The position numbers and the translations under genes are program-made. 64,000 nucleotides of DNA, taken from Incurvaria masculella (Eukaryota; Arthropoda; Insecta; Lepidoptera; Incurvariidae). Each line of letters starts with the position of its first letter. The stretch's first letter is position 1. Location of the stretch: the NCBI GenBank assembly GCA_946894095.1, contig OX335644.1:13311595-13375594 (forward strand), given 5' to 3'. Shown here piece after piece: positions 1-11,024 of the stretch. The notes below the pieces were generated by a model. It did not search any database, was not told the DNA's origin, and was given only the letters and a program-made list of their open reading frames with translations.

Positions 1-647
1 CTGAAGTGTCTTCTTTCTTAGATTTAATTATAATTGATTCTGTACTTAAACGGTAAAATCAGGAACCAATAGCAATTTCTGTTTGTCGTTTAGCTGTGTC
101 CACAACAGCTCTATGCGCATATCCTTAGTATTTATTTTAACAGAATCAAGCCGGTTGGATCTGAAAGATTTATTTATTTATTCAATGCTATCTCCGCATG
201 GATACAGTGTTACATATAGTACGGTTTGTAATATTAAATGTAAAATATTAATTGTAACATTCATCGACGCGTCTATGTAACAACCATTATTATGATTGGC
301 CTATTGTTCATTTAATGAATTATATTATTTATCCACAAAGGTATGAATGTTACATAGCTGAAGTCGAATACAATTTTACGTTAAACCATGTAAAGTATTT
401 ATTGAGACTTTGATTTAAAATAGCACTCGGCTACTTTGGAATTTGGAAAAATTTAATTTTAAGATCGCTTAGCTCCAACACGTCAATCAAATATTAGGTC
501 CAATGAACTAATTTGATAATGTTGCTGAAACATGATTATAAGACCTCCATATTCAGGCACATTTGAATGGTGTCAGTAAAAAAGCTATGAAAAATATATT
601 TTTTATGAAAAACCGGTATGGGTTAGGTTAGGCTATGTCAATGAGTC
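1..647. other. AT-rich sequence, nothing recognised
   Basis: No coding frame with recognisable content, no inverted or tandem repeat and no RNA-like fold was seen. A short run of GGTTA units near 613-630 is too small to interpret. Confidence 0.4.
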
Positions 648-803
648 AGTCAGTTAATCAGTAAGCGTGTTTGCGTCCACTGCTGGACATACGCCTCTCC
701 AATTTTTCTCCAGTCCTCCCGGCCCTCAGCGGTACGGAATCACTGCTTTCCGCCGACGCACCTGATGTCGTCCCACCTGGCGGGTGGTTTTCCCACACTC
801 CGA
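648..803 (-). mobile_element. RTE-like non-LTR retrotransposon, 3'-end fragment
   Basis: On the minus strand this matches the better preserved fragment at 62949-63143 over about 150 bases. That copy encodes the basic motif GRPPARWEDDIK, typical of the extreme C-terminus of RTE-type endonuclease/reverse transcriptase proteins (recalled family pattern: GRPPxRWxDD, then W and DR..W). Here the frame is broken by small indels, so this is a dead fragment. Beyond about 803 the two copies diverge. Confidence 0.6.
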
Positions 804-1203
804 TGGGTGGCTATGCTGAGGACCAAAGGTGCTCAGAAAAGCCAAAAACAGCTCGCCTGGCGAAACCACGCGAGGCATCATGCCAACCATTGACGTACAT
901 AAAGCAATAGACGCACCTTCAGCTTTTCCCCGCGTACCACGTAATATATACCCTATCCGCTCGCTGCTGCCCTACTGCCTGTCAGTCTGTGGTCGACTCG
1001 ACATCCGAGCGTGCGCGCCATCTACAGGCTTTGCAATGCGACAAAATGCCGATACCCAAGGTCAAAAGGTATAAAAATCGGATTGAAAGGAATACAAAGA
1101 TCCGTGGAATTACTTATTACAAGCAAACGTACATATTACTACACATAAATCAAGAAAACATTTCGTCCGAAATAATAATTCGGTAGCGACCGCGGTGGCT
1201 GCA
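804..1203. other. Unassigned spacer
   Basis: Mixed composition, GC-richer in its first half. No gene, repeat partner or structural RNA was recognised. The short open frames overlap one another in different frames and look like chance. Confidence 0.35.
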
Positions 1204-2489
1204 ACCGCCGCCACAGTGGGGCGAAACCGTAAAATCAGGGACATCCGATTTTCTTGTACAATTGAAGAAAACGAAGTATGCCAAAGTCTTCTTCAGCCTA
1301 TTACAAACGTATTTTATTCTTGACGAATTTCCATTTTATTAGTTGTTTTAAGAGTTACAGTAATTTTTCATTATTTTACTACGGACAAATGAGGACTTAA
1401 TGGTTTTTCTCAAAATGCTTGATAGAGCCTTTGCTCTTTATACTAAATATTAATTAAGCATACCATTAAGTATATAAATTTGTTAAAATCGTGTCCCCGT
1501 GCGTCCCCGTGTTTGTTATATTTACATTTATATATGTTTTTAATATGTTGTCCTAAAACGGTTTCATTTCGATATATTTGATTGTTTCTGCCATGAATAC
1601 AATCCTCCACAACGTTTTTTACAAAACCTAAAATACCGACAGCTCCGCCCGCGTTAATGTCGGATGAAAAACTGTGGATGTATTTTCCCAATTTCTCTTA
1701 CATTTAACCCTAATGCTCACCGCTTGAAGTAACTTGCCATGAAGTTAAATGGCCTATAATTGATAGGAAGAATGAACCTTTACATAAATTGTAAGCGAAA
1801 AGACGGACAGAACAACGCCAGATGTAGGATTTTGTAAGAATTGGTAATGGTTATTCGGTATTAAAAGTTATCTTGATTGTAGTAAATAACATTTACTATG
1901 AAAAATAGCAGCACCCGCCGCGGGTAGTCAGAGCGCCCCCTTGTAGTTTACGTTAGGCTTTTGGAAACGAACCGTTTTGCAAACGAATGGATATGGAAGT
2001 GTCCGTCGGCAGGAGGCTTTCCTCAAACCTATACCCGGGAGTTTTCAAACGTAATTTTGCTTGATAGATCAGCGATAGTACGCAAATTCGCTCATAAGGC
2101 ACCATAGTATGTTGAGAGTACCTTTGGTTAGTCTACAAATTTTATTTTCGGCCTCTAGGGTTGCTATTTCATTTTTGACTATTTTAGTGGTCTCGTTCAC
2201 GAACTTGAGGAAATAGGCAAACACAAAATAGTCGATGAAGGTGTCTTATTACTCCATAACGCTTAGCAGTCGCAGGCTAATTGAATGAGTAAGAAATTTA
2301 CCAAAACAAAGACAATGCATTGTCGTCCTCTTCATCACCATTAAGTGGTTGATTATAGGTACTCTGACCATCTAGAGTCATTAACACCCTAGATACTAGC
2401 AGCGTCTGATAAGTTCCTACTAGATCCCTGCTAACAACATTTAGAATCTTACTTGCTGTATGGTCTAAAAGAGTGTTGCGGCATGATTA

Positions 2490-2775
2490 TAAACGCGCGC
2501 CCGCATTTATTCAGTGAATATACGCCCTTCTACCAGTACGCACGCGTTTCACTCCGGCCTAGCGAGTCGACATTCCATCTGGCTAAAAGAGCTTGAAGCT
2601 GGATTCTTGCTTCTGTAGCGACCGCACAGCACGCGCGACACCGCCATGACGTCGGCCAATGAAATGAGAGGTGTTTCACGACGCGCTCCGTATTTATGCA
2701 AGCCGTGGCCGCTCCATAGCATATAAGTATGCGAGCACTGGTTAATAAATCGTTCAGAATACAACAAGTCTTTCA
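2490..2775 (+). promoter_or_regulatory. Promoter-like GC island (CRE, CCAAT, TATA)
   Basis: In plus-strand order there is TGACGTCG (CRE-like, about 2647), GGCCAATGA (CCAAT box, about 2656), GCATATAAGTA (TATA-like, about 2724) and TTCAGA about 30 bases further on as a possible initiator. The segment is GC-rich within AT-rich surroundings and lies between the inverted arms of the 1204-4465 element. No coding frame begins convincingly downstream. It could be a captured promoter, an internal promoter of the element, or coincidence. Confidence 0.3.
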
Positions 2776-3237
2776 ATACATCAGAACTCCTAAACTTCTT
2801 TTAGAATTGAAATTTTGCCCATTTTACTTTGGAGCATAATGGACATAAATAAGAACCCACTTCTATAGCAATGACTCTCTGTGTTATATTTTGTCATCGT
2901 TTTCAAAGTTTTAACGATACAGCCAACTCAAGATACATTGTTTTCTATTTTTTTTCCATGAACGGTTTGAACTTTTCTATTTCATCAAGATGTTTTGCAA
3001 GTGATCCAGTATCTTTCTCAGGTCTATGTTTTCACTGGCTTTTAACTGCAATTCAGTTGAATTTGGGGGTTATGACAAACCTTAGTCACAGCCTCCACCT
3101 GACAAGAGCTCCGTATTTATTATACGTATTATATTATGAAAATTACCGTTTTAATAATAATTTGTTTAACTAAACTTTGAGAAGTGCGGATTAGCGGTTT
3201 AAAGTATAACAAAGAAGAAGCTGCGATAAGACCCAAG

Positions 3238-3306
3238 CCATTTTCTGGAAATACTATAGTTAGCTGACATACACTATGCGATGTAACTAATACTTCCAGA
3301 AAATGG
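3238..3306. repeat. 69-nt imperfect hairpin, pre-miRNA-sized
   Basis: CCATTTTCTGGAA at 3238-3250 is perfectly complementary to 3294-3306. The stem resumes after a small internal loop with TAGTTA pairing to TAACTA. Size and bulges are in the range of a precursor microRNA, but there is no expression or conservation evidence. Confidence 0.35.
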
Positions 3307-4465
3307 TATGAACACCGTCATAAGAAAACTCAAAAGCGCTTACTGCCGAAATATTAAAATAACAACTTAGATTTTTCTGTAAGAACTATGTTGAAAACCA
3401 TTTACCATTTGAATTTACGAATGCCAGCATAGTGAAGGATACTGCACTATACCAATCCTTTGAGGATGGAGCAGCAATTTAAATGTGTGTAAGTCTGATT
3501 AATATAATCTGCCTGTATGGCCGCGACGCCACAGATGAGTACTCTGCCACGCTTTAGATTAATCGTGTGAACCAAGATGGCTACCAAGCACATTTAGTGC
3601 CGTCAGTACAAGTTTGATATAATAAAAAAACATTGTCACATTTTATTATATTCAAGCATTCTCTGGTTTGTGTGGATACATACAATTATTTAATCACACG
3701 CTTTGTTCCATAATTTCTTGAATAATAAATTGTTTACGGGTTGAACATTATATGCGTAAGTACATCAAATTTTTATTTTACTTCCAAATCATAATTTTTT
3801 ATTGTTAATTTGGTTTACGTTAAACAAAAATAATCATATATCGAATCATATACAAAATCTTGTCTTTTCGCTCATTAGTGAACAATTGCCCACCTGATTT
3901 TGATTCCATATGTATCTACGTACAACTTCATTCTTCCTATCAATATAGGCCATTTAACATCACGGTAAGTTACTTCAAGCAGTGAGAATTATGGTAAATA
4001 TTCGAGAAATAAGAAAATATTCACGCGGGCAGAGCCGTGGGTATTAAATGTTTTGTAAACAACGTTGTTGAGGTTTTTTTTCATGAGAGAAACAATAAAA
4101 CATATCTAAATATAACATTTTTAGAACAACATAATAATATAATTTATAAATGTAAATATATTAAAAACGGAGACGCACGGGGACAGGATTTTTACAAAGT
4201 TATATACTTTAGGGCTGGCATAATGAATAATTAGTAGCCACAGCTCAGGCTCTTTTAAGCATTTTGAGAAAAACCATAAAGTCCTAATTCCTCCATAGTA
4301 AAAAACGTAAAAAAATAATGGATAAAATAGAAATTCGTCACGAATAAAACACGTTTGTATTAGGTGTAAGAAGACTTTGGCATACTTCGTTTTCTTCAAT
4401 TATACAGGATATGAATACAATCGGATGTCCCTGATTTTACAAATTCGCCCCACTGTGGCGCACGC

Positions 4466-4927
4466 CGCCATGCTTGCGAATATAAGCGAGCGTTAGAACA
4501 CGAAAGCGCGTGTTCAGCGAGAGATAATGAGACGACCAATGTTAGGGACTTGCTTCCGTGGTCTGTGATACCAGAATTGAAAATAAAGTTATTTGTTGCT
4601 TTTCGGAATTGTTTCTTCGTAATTTGCCCGGTGTTTGCCATCTTTCATTTATTGAATTTGATCTAAAACTATTTTACTAAAGTAATTATAACGAATATCA
4701 CGTATTTAAGCAATCGTGTTGATAATTAAGAAAACCAAAACGTATTCAATAAGCGGGGAAATTAAAATGGAATAACAGCAACACTCGTACGTTTCCCAAT
4801 GGTGGTACGGACGTTTGTATGGAGATCGACTCTGATTCTCGGTCTATTGCTTTGGTTATGTCGATGATGCCAACGGATTTGCGCACTATCGACTTCTAAG
4901 TATTCTTTCAATAACAGCGTGTACATA
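4466..4927. other. Unassigned spacer next to inverted-arm element
   Basis: Contains ATATAAGCGAGCG and, about 100 bases on, GAAAATAAAG, loosely like a promoter plus poly(A) signal. A minus-strand open frame here (4396-4641) runs into the repeat arm and matches nothing I recognise. Confidence 0.25.
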
Positions 4928-5167
4928 TTAGTGCCGATTTTTCAATCCTCAGATAGTACTTATCGCACTGATAGTACACATTCACGTTTATTAAAAGACG
5001 GATAACATTTGCCGGAGAGCTATATCTTCTATCACAATTATCTGACTATAATTTTATTGATAAACATATGGACTTACAATATCGAATAGAAAAGCAGAAG
5101 CGTAAATAAATCCGTCGAATAGTTATCTGGCTGTTTATCAGACTATTGAAAAGTTAGCCCTTAGTGT
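4928..5167. mobile_element. Imperfect palindromic MITE-like element
   Basis: ATTTTTCAATCCTCAGATA on the left faces a diverged inverse of itself ending at about 5167 (TATCAGACTATTGAAAAGT). The arms are about 30-60 bp with mismatches. No coding capacity. Confidence 0.4.
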
Positions 5168-7160
5168 GATGTTTTTGTACTCATTGTCAAAGAATAAATA
5201 CACTTCCCATTGTATCGATTGCCATAATTATTATTTTTTAAATTGTCAGTGAACCTTTTTAAGTGTTTAGAAGTTTGGTGCAAACCCCGATATGGTTCAT
5301 AGCTAGAGATGCAGCCAAATTAGAGATTACATAACTTACTACTTATGAGGATCGGCACATATAATGAAAAACAGATGAATAGCAATAAATTCTAAAGTGC
5401 AAAAGTATGTTGGTAATATGATCAAGTCACTCTAACTTCCGTGTTTGTCCGTAACTCTAGCCACATGGCCGTATTTATGACTTTTGCACACATTTTCTTG
5501 ACGGCTGGCTTCGAGAATATGACACTGAGGTTCTCATCTCCGGTGTCTACTGCAATGCGTTGCATCGCCGGCTAGAGCCTCGGAACCACACACCTACCAC
5601 CATTTCTGGCTCCCGAGATCCTTATATTCGGTCTCAAGGTTCTCAATGGTTAACTGTTATGACAATCTGCACAGAAATTGTATTTTTTCGTCTACAATTT
5701 GCTGTCGTGCTACAGTATAGCACATGTGACGTTAGCCAGGCCCTCTCCTAATATAAGAGGTGTCCGAAGACTTCCATGGGCTTTCGACCTTTCTCGGGAC
5801 GAGCATGGGCAACGTTGCCGTCAGGCCGGCCAGGTTCTTCTTCAGACACACCAAGTTTTAAAGGATCCCAGGTCGTCATTTGCGGAAAATACCTCAACTG
5901 AGAGTTAATTCCACAGTTTACCGACCCTACAATGATGACTGATGACAAATTAATTGATAAGCCATCCATTTCCAGTGTTCAAGTTCCAGCAATCGATTCG
6001 AATCAAAGGATATTGTAATAGGACGTGTAGACAGCCATGGAAAAATATGCACCAACCAACGAAGCGGACTAAATGGATGCAAATGCTTGTCTCTGGTGTC
6101 GAATGTCTCGTGGTCCGCATCTTCGCTGCGACAAATCGATTAGCGCGACCGTCGTCGTCGCGTCGCGTCGTCGCATAGGCTCGCTCGTCACGGTGGCGTG
6201 AAGGACGCCTTATTTTGTTTCCGACGCTTTAATTATGCACTTTTTGTACTCATTTGGCAGTCGGGGGAAGCACAAAAGATTAGGAAAAAACACTACGATT
6301 TCCAAGATCACAACAGGTTTTTAGCTCAGTTCTCGAGTTAGGTGAGGTTCGGAGGATTGGTTGACGCGCTATTTTATCTTTTCCCATTGTCGGCTATGTC
6401 AAAATTTACTTTACCAGTAAACATTCAGTATGTTGATGAAATAACTACATTCACTTCGGTAGGTTAACTTAAAAGCAAAATGAAACGTTTCCTCTTCGAT
6501 GTTTTCAAATAAAAAAATCGTCTCCAGTGGAAAAGCTAAACTTTTACCATCTTTGCATTATAATTGTTTTTATTCGATATGACTATTATACGGTATTCAG
6601 ATACCAGCAGTATAAATCTAAAGGGAGTGATTCTGTGCTCTTGACGACTTTTCTTTTGGACAACCTTCCCCATTAGTTTGATAGATCAACTTAATATATT
6701 CAATGTTTTATATAAACTTTCTGAATCTATAATTTTATAAATAATAAAGTATTGGCAGCTGTATTGGTACTTTGCCCCTACAGTAATTTGTTAGATTTTA
6801 CCATGAATCTGATTTCTTCAAATATTTATTTACATAGGTACTAATAGTAATAATCAATTCAGAAAGTAAATTTTGATAAGATCTTTCAAATTAATAGTGG
6901 GAAAACTAATTTGATTTTTTTTTATCTTAATCAGTTATTCAAGTAGTGTTGTTCTGCAATAGTTGTTCAATGCAATGTTTAATAAATCAAAGTTTATTTA
7001 ATTAAGTATTAGTTGACGAATTAACAGTCGGGGTGTTACCGTTATCAAAATGAGAATAATGTCCAAGAAAAAAAACAAGGTTAGACATGTTTTTTCAAAC
7101 TCTGAATCAAAAACCAAAAGTATTGTCAGAATTACTGATGAAACTGTATGAAGAAAAGAA
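5168..7160. other. Long unassigned spacer
   Basis: Mostly AT-rich. A moderately GC-rich patch at 5700-5910 has a 73-residue minus-strand frame that I do not recognise. Another at 6090-6190 is rich in CGTCGTCGCGTCG low-complexity sequence. No exon-like or RNA-like structure was supported. Confidence 0.35.
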
Positions 7161-7312
7161 ACAGTTTTAAAAACATTGAACCAACTTCAAGCACCCAGAG
7201 TAGAAGACGGTACATAAGCACAGAAGGGGTCCATTATACATTTTCAAGTGTGCTTTTATACGGCCTTCTACACTAGGGTGCTCGGAGTCGTTTCATTGTT
7301 TTTTAAAACTGT
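7161..7312. mobile_element. Palindromic MITE, about 152 bp
   Basis: ACAGTTTTAAAAACATTGAA at the left end is matched in inverse orientation at the right end. The arms continue through AGCACCC and GTAGAAG and cover almost the whole element. It is non-coding and folds as one imperfect hairpin. Confidence 0.6.
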
Positions 7313-7399
7313 ATTTTTTTACTCTTTTTAGTATTTTCCACCCTTAGGAGTGGTATTCTTTCATAAAATGTATGAAAGGACTACTCCTGAGATATACCC

Positions 7400-7520
7400 T
7401 ACTGGTGAAAAAAATAATTATTCAAATCGGTTGACAATTCGCGGAGATATCGAGTAACATACACACAAAAAAACATATTGACGAATTGATAACCTGCTCC
7501 TTTTTCGAAGTCGGTTGATT
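7400..7520 (-). mobile_element. AACCGACTTC-family repeat, fragment
   Basis: Ends with GAATTGATAACCTGCTCC then CGAAGTCGGTTGA, the inverse of the left end seen at 53874 and 59612. It is a short, diverged terminal fragment. Confidence 0.5.
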
Positions 7521-7913
7521 AGGGAGACGTAGTCACATAACGTTGCGAGAAACTATATGTTCAGAAGAACCAGAACGAAGGTGATTTTCACTCATACAAG
7601 AGCTCTAAGAACGGTCCTGACCATATCAAAAGTGAACTTGACTTTCGATAGAAGTATTTCTTTTTATATAATTATTGTCACATTCTTAAAAACTATATAC
7701 TATAAAGTGAATTATTTTAGATAATAACTAGAATGTCGGTTTAAGGCGGAAAAGAGACTCGAGAAGTTGTCATACGAGTAGTAAGTAAGATGCAAAGTCG
7801 CGTGGCGAACAGTTTTATGCTTGGAAAATATCTGTTTTATTAGTTTCCGCGCTATAGAGACATAAAGTAAGAAAACGCACACGCACCATCGTACAAGATT
7901 TAACACAAAACAA
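7521..7913. other. Unassigned spacer
   Basis: AT-rich. The 64-residue minus-strand frame at 7712-7906 has no recognisable motif and no splice context. Nothing else was seen. Confidence 0.35.
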
Positions 7914-8123
7914 TCACGTTTTTTTGTATGGGCCCTCCTTAATTTTTTTATATTTTTTTAGTTTTACCTATTTGTTGTTATAGCGGCTAAATAAATACAC
8001 ACTCTGTGAACAACTATTATGGTTCATGTGATACAGCCCTGTGACAGACGGACGGACGGACGGACAGCGGAGGCTTAGTAATAGGGTTCCGTTTGGTACC
8101 CTTTGGGTACGGAACCCTAAAAA
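7914..8123 (+). mobile_element. GACG-element, 5'-truncated copy
   Basis: Carries the internal GTTGTTATAGCGGC block, the GACAGACGGACGG tract and the terminal GGTACGGAACCCTAAAAA, but lacks the left end. Part of the lepidopteran microsatellite-associated family that recurs through the window. Confidence 0.75.
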
Positions 8124-8433
8124 CTAAAAAGTTACGATTGTAAAGAACATTAAAGTCGATACTTTGAAACTAATTTCATATCGAAACAAGCTGTTATGAA
8201 AACAATTGCCGTTTAAAGTAAATGACGCTTAATTTCTGGATTTTTTTAACATAATTTTAAAATAGTTATAAAAAATTACCCTACATTTTTAGTTTTAAGA
8301 TCAGAGTATGACATATATTTTTTACATGTTGTTTGCCTTGATGACTAACTCAACAAAATTTTTTTAAGCCGACTGTAGATACGTTTCATAAAGAAAATTT
8401 TGTCTTGGTGTTACGACTGATACAAGTACACAA
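8124..8433. other. Unassigned AT-rich spacer
   Basis: Separates two GACG-elements. No structure recognised. Confidence 0.35.
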
Positions 8434-8739
8434 AAAAACCGGCCAAGTGCGAGTCGGACTCGCACACGAAGGGTTCCGTACCATCGTAGAAAAAAAAACC
8501 AAAAAAATCACGTTTTTGTATGGGAGCCCCTTTTAATTTTAATTATTTTTTAATCTTACCTATTTGTTGTTATAGCGGCAAAATAAACACACACTCTGTG
8601 AAAATTTCAGCTGTCTACCTGTTACGGTTACTGAGATACAGCCCTGTGACAGACGGACAGACGGACGGACGGACGGACGGACAGCGGAGGCTTAGTAATA
8701 GGGTTCCGTTTTCACCATTTGGGTACGGAACCCTAAAAA
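8434..8739 (+). mobile_element. GACG-element, complete copy
   Basis: Runs from AAAAACCGGCC to GGAACCCTAAAAA. In order: the self-complementary GTGCGAGTCGGACTCGCAC, GGGTTCCGTACC, a T/A-rich block, GTTGTTATAGCGGC, an AAAATTTCAGCTGTC block, (GACG)n, GCGGAGGCTTAGTAATAGGG and TACGGAACCC. GGGTTCCGTAC and GTACGGAACCC act as subterminal inverted repeats. It has no coding capacity; the 91-residue frame across it is a by-product of the repeat. Confidence 0.8.
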
Positions 8740-9053
8740 CCGGCCAAGTGCGAGTCGGACTCGCACACGAAGGGTTCCGTACCATGGGCACGTAAAAAAA
8801 TAAGTTTTTCGTATCGAGGCCCTCTTTAATTTTTATTATTTTTTCATAAAATTATTAATTTTACCTATTTGTTGTTATAGCGGCTGAATAAATACACACT
8901 CTGTAAAAATTTCAGCTGTCTACCTATTACGGTTCATGAGATACAATCCTATGACAAACGTACGGACGGACGGACGGACGGACGGACGGACGGACAGCGG
9001 AGGCTTAGTAATAGGGTTCCGTTTTCACCCTTTGGGTACGGAACCCTAAAAAA
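8735..9053 (+). mobile_element. GACG-element, complete copy in tandem
   Basis: A second full copy joined to the previous one through a shared AAAAACC junction, in the same orientation. Its GACG tract is longer, and diverged body positions show the two copies are not a fresh duplication. Confidence 0.8.
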
Positions 9054-9720
9054 GTAATGAACTTAAAAACACGAATTAATTATAAACGTTAAACACTGCC
9101 ATAGTGGTTTCGGCGAGAACATTTAGAATTTCTTGATTTTTCTTTGGTTGTAATGATAAATTTGAATATTGAATACCGTTAGGTGGCGCCATTAAAAAAA
9201 TCCTTTTGTAATACAACAAAGCTAATACACCTGAGATTCTGAAAATGTTTTCGTCGTATATGTTATTGCTGAATTTAAAATGTATAATTAATTCAAGTTA
9301 CAAACTATAATTGTTTATGTCCTGAGTACAATAAACATTGTATAAGTCGTAACACTGTTAAATTGAGAAATCTCTAGTTTACGTATTAACTAATAAACAG
9401 TTTGATGCTAAACACACTTCAACCCTCTGCAATCAATGGTGAAGAGTAATGGTACGTGGAGAATTTTAATTTTCCTATTAAAAAGATGGTTTGTATGTTT
9501 CGATAGCTCTTCGTAGTTTATGGTCCATTGGAGCTTTAAACAAGCGAGCTTCTATAAGTCAACGCAATCGAAAAATAAGCAATTTAAGCATATTTCGACG
9601 CTATACTCAACTCATGAAAGTCAAGAAGCAAGGTCTCAGCTTTAAGAAAACATACGAAAATTGTTATTTAGTAGCAAAATATTATCACGTAAACATTGTG
9701 ATGGAATAATTATTTACATA
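9054..9720. other. Unassigned spacer
   Basis: AT-rich. The 72-residue frame at 9491-9709 has no recognised motif. Nothing else was seen. Confidence 0.35.
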
Positions 9721-9775
9721 CACTTTTGTACGGAACCCCTAAGTGTGCGAGACACTCGCAATTGGCCAGTATTTT
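9721..9775 (-). mobile_element. GACG-element terminus, fragment
   Basis: TACGGAACCCCTAAGTGTGC followed by ACACTCGCAATTGGCCAGT is a decayed inverse of the family's left end. Confidence 0.55.
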
Positions 9776-9979
9776 TTATTTTTTTTTATATATTCATGTA
9801 AGGCATGCTCTTTTCGTTTGATTTAGTTAAGGGCGTGATAAGAGTCCATTGCGTCAGTTTGTTAACGGCGCAAGTAAAACGACATCTAATTATTTTTTAA
9901 TATAATCATAACGAATTTCTGCAATACAATTTCGATAAACAAAAAAGTAAACATGTAGAATGATATACTGTAATACTGA

Positions 9980-10125
9980 GATTCATAGACATTATTCGTA
10001 CTTGGCTGAGCCAAAGTATGGCTTCCGACTGTCAATTTTGATATTCGGTCCATACATTTTATGTCAAAACTGACAGTCGAAAGACGTACTTTGGCTTAGC
10101 CTAGTACCAGTAACGTCTATGAATC
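9980..10125. mobile_element. Palindromic MITE, 146 bp
   Basis: GATTCATAGAC opens and GTCTATGAATC closes the element. Arms of about 60 bp pair through CTTGGCTGAGCCAAAGTA and GACTGTCA with few mismatches around a short loop near TTCGGTCC. Non-coding fold-back. Confidence 0.7.
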
Positions 10126-10436
10126 AAAATATTCTCAAATTGGACAAATATTTATAAAGTTGCCTAAAAAAAGTTTGAACACAGAATATGATCGTCAGAT
10201 ATTTACCGTTATTGGTTCCAAATATAGCTAGACCATCAATTAATCTTTTATCATTTGAAATTCTATTACAAATATTAGTAATTTAAAAAAAAATGTTTTA
10301 CATACGCCCTTTAGAACTAAATGCAATCAGATGCTATCACGGCCTTAAAGGTTCCGTTCATCTGATCTTTTTTTCACATGATTTGCACTGACGCCTAAAT
10401 GTTAAAAGGACGACATAAGTGAAGTTAGTATGCACG
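10126..10436. other. Start of intron downstream of minus-strand exon; otherwise featureless
   Basis: AT-rich. If the minus-strand first exon at 10443 is real, this is the beginning of its first intron. Nothing else was seen. Confidence 0.3.
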
Positions 10437-10442
10437 ACTTAC

Positions 10443-10580
10443 CTCAGGGCGTCTTCCCTTCCCGATAGTTCACGTCACTGCCGGACCGGAGGCTGTGCTA
10501 GACTCGAGATTTGTTAAAAGATAAGTCCAATGCGGTGCGTCGGCGCTGTCGCAGTCTCGGCCGTCGCTCGTGTTGTGGTG
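10443..10580 (-). other. Predicted non-coding first exon of a minus-strand gene
   Basis: Read on the minus strand, this GC-rich segment ends CCTGAG|GTAAGT, a consensus 5' splice site with the intron starting at 10442. It begins about 28 bases after a TATAAAA box. There is no ATG anywhere in the roughly 138 nt, as expected for a 5'-UTR exon whose coding exons lie further along the minus strand, left of this point or outside the window. I found no matching coding exon in 1-10442, so the gene is unidentified. The plus-strand open frames here (for example 10530-10820) are explained by the GC bias. Confidence 0.5.
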
Positions 10581-10594
10581 CTGGGTCAGCCACT

Positions 10595-10740
10595 CCACTC
10601 GTTTTATAGCGGGCGCGCGGGAGGCGACGACGCATGCGCACTCGCGGAGATGCGCCAGCGCCGCGGGCCCGGCCGATGGGCTGCCGTACTAGCAGGCTGG
10701 TGTCCCCTGCATACGTGCTGTGGGTTCCGGCACGTAACAC
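10595..10740 (-). promoter_or_regulatory. TATA promoter with NRF1-like site
   Basis: On the minus strand GCTATAAAACG (plus-strand TTTTATA at 10602-10608) is a textbook TATA box at the right distance from the predicted exon. Upstream of it TGCGCATGCGT (10630-10640) fits the NRF1/EWG consensus YGCGCAYGCGCR at nearly every position. The region is GC- and CpG-rich. The combination of TATA box, initiator distance and consensus splice donor in one direction is the main argument for a real promoter. Confidence 0.5.
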
Positions 10741-10765
10741 GAATACAAGTGGTCCCGCGGAGTTT

Positions 10766-11024
10766 CATCGTTGGTGGTTCCCAGGGATTCGTCATTCGTG
10801 GCTCCTTCCTCACTTATTAGGTGTTAGGGTAATCCCGCCCGGATTTGTACCATCGCATTGTATGAACGATGGTCGTAATGGCAATGAAAATTGTCAGTGT
10901 TTTCCATCTAGTTGGATGTAGCCAATATAAGGAAGGTGCTGGTATGGCACCCTGTTCTCATGTGGTGTGTTGGCTCATATCAGGTAGGTGTGGTATTAGC
11001 CATCCATGTACAGTTACATAAATT
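10766..11024 (+). mobile_element. SINE, 5S-type body, damaged head
   Basis: Shares the body marked by CCATCGCATT, GGCAATGAAAATTGTC, ATATAAGGAAGGT and the 3' end GTGGTATTAGCCATCCATGT with the full copy at 12157-12540. The pol III head is too decayed to read. The 157-residue open frame starting at 10912 begins inside this SINE and is not a gene. Confidence 0.7.

Larger units (their letters stand above)
1204..4465. mobile_element. 3.3-kb element with long inverted ends, Transib-like termini
   Basis: The segment at about 1204-1775 returns in inverted orientation at about 3926-4465, as diverged arms of roughly 540 bp with indels. The outermost bases of both arms read CACAGTGGGGCGAA pointing inward. 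The shape CAC-R-GTGG-NN-CGAA resembles Transib DNA-transposon ends, whose termini are related to the RAG recombination signal heptamer (established knowledge; Helicoverpa Transib is recalled as similar). No transposase frame was found between the arms, so this would be a non-autonomous copy or two facing copies of one repeat. A clear 5-bp target duplication was not seen. The pairing of the arms is certain; the Transib label is tentative. Confidence 0.55.
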
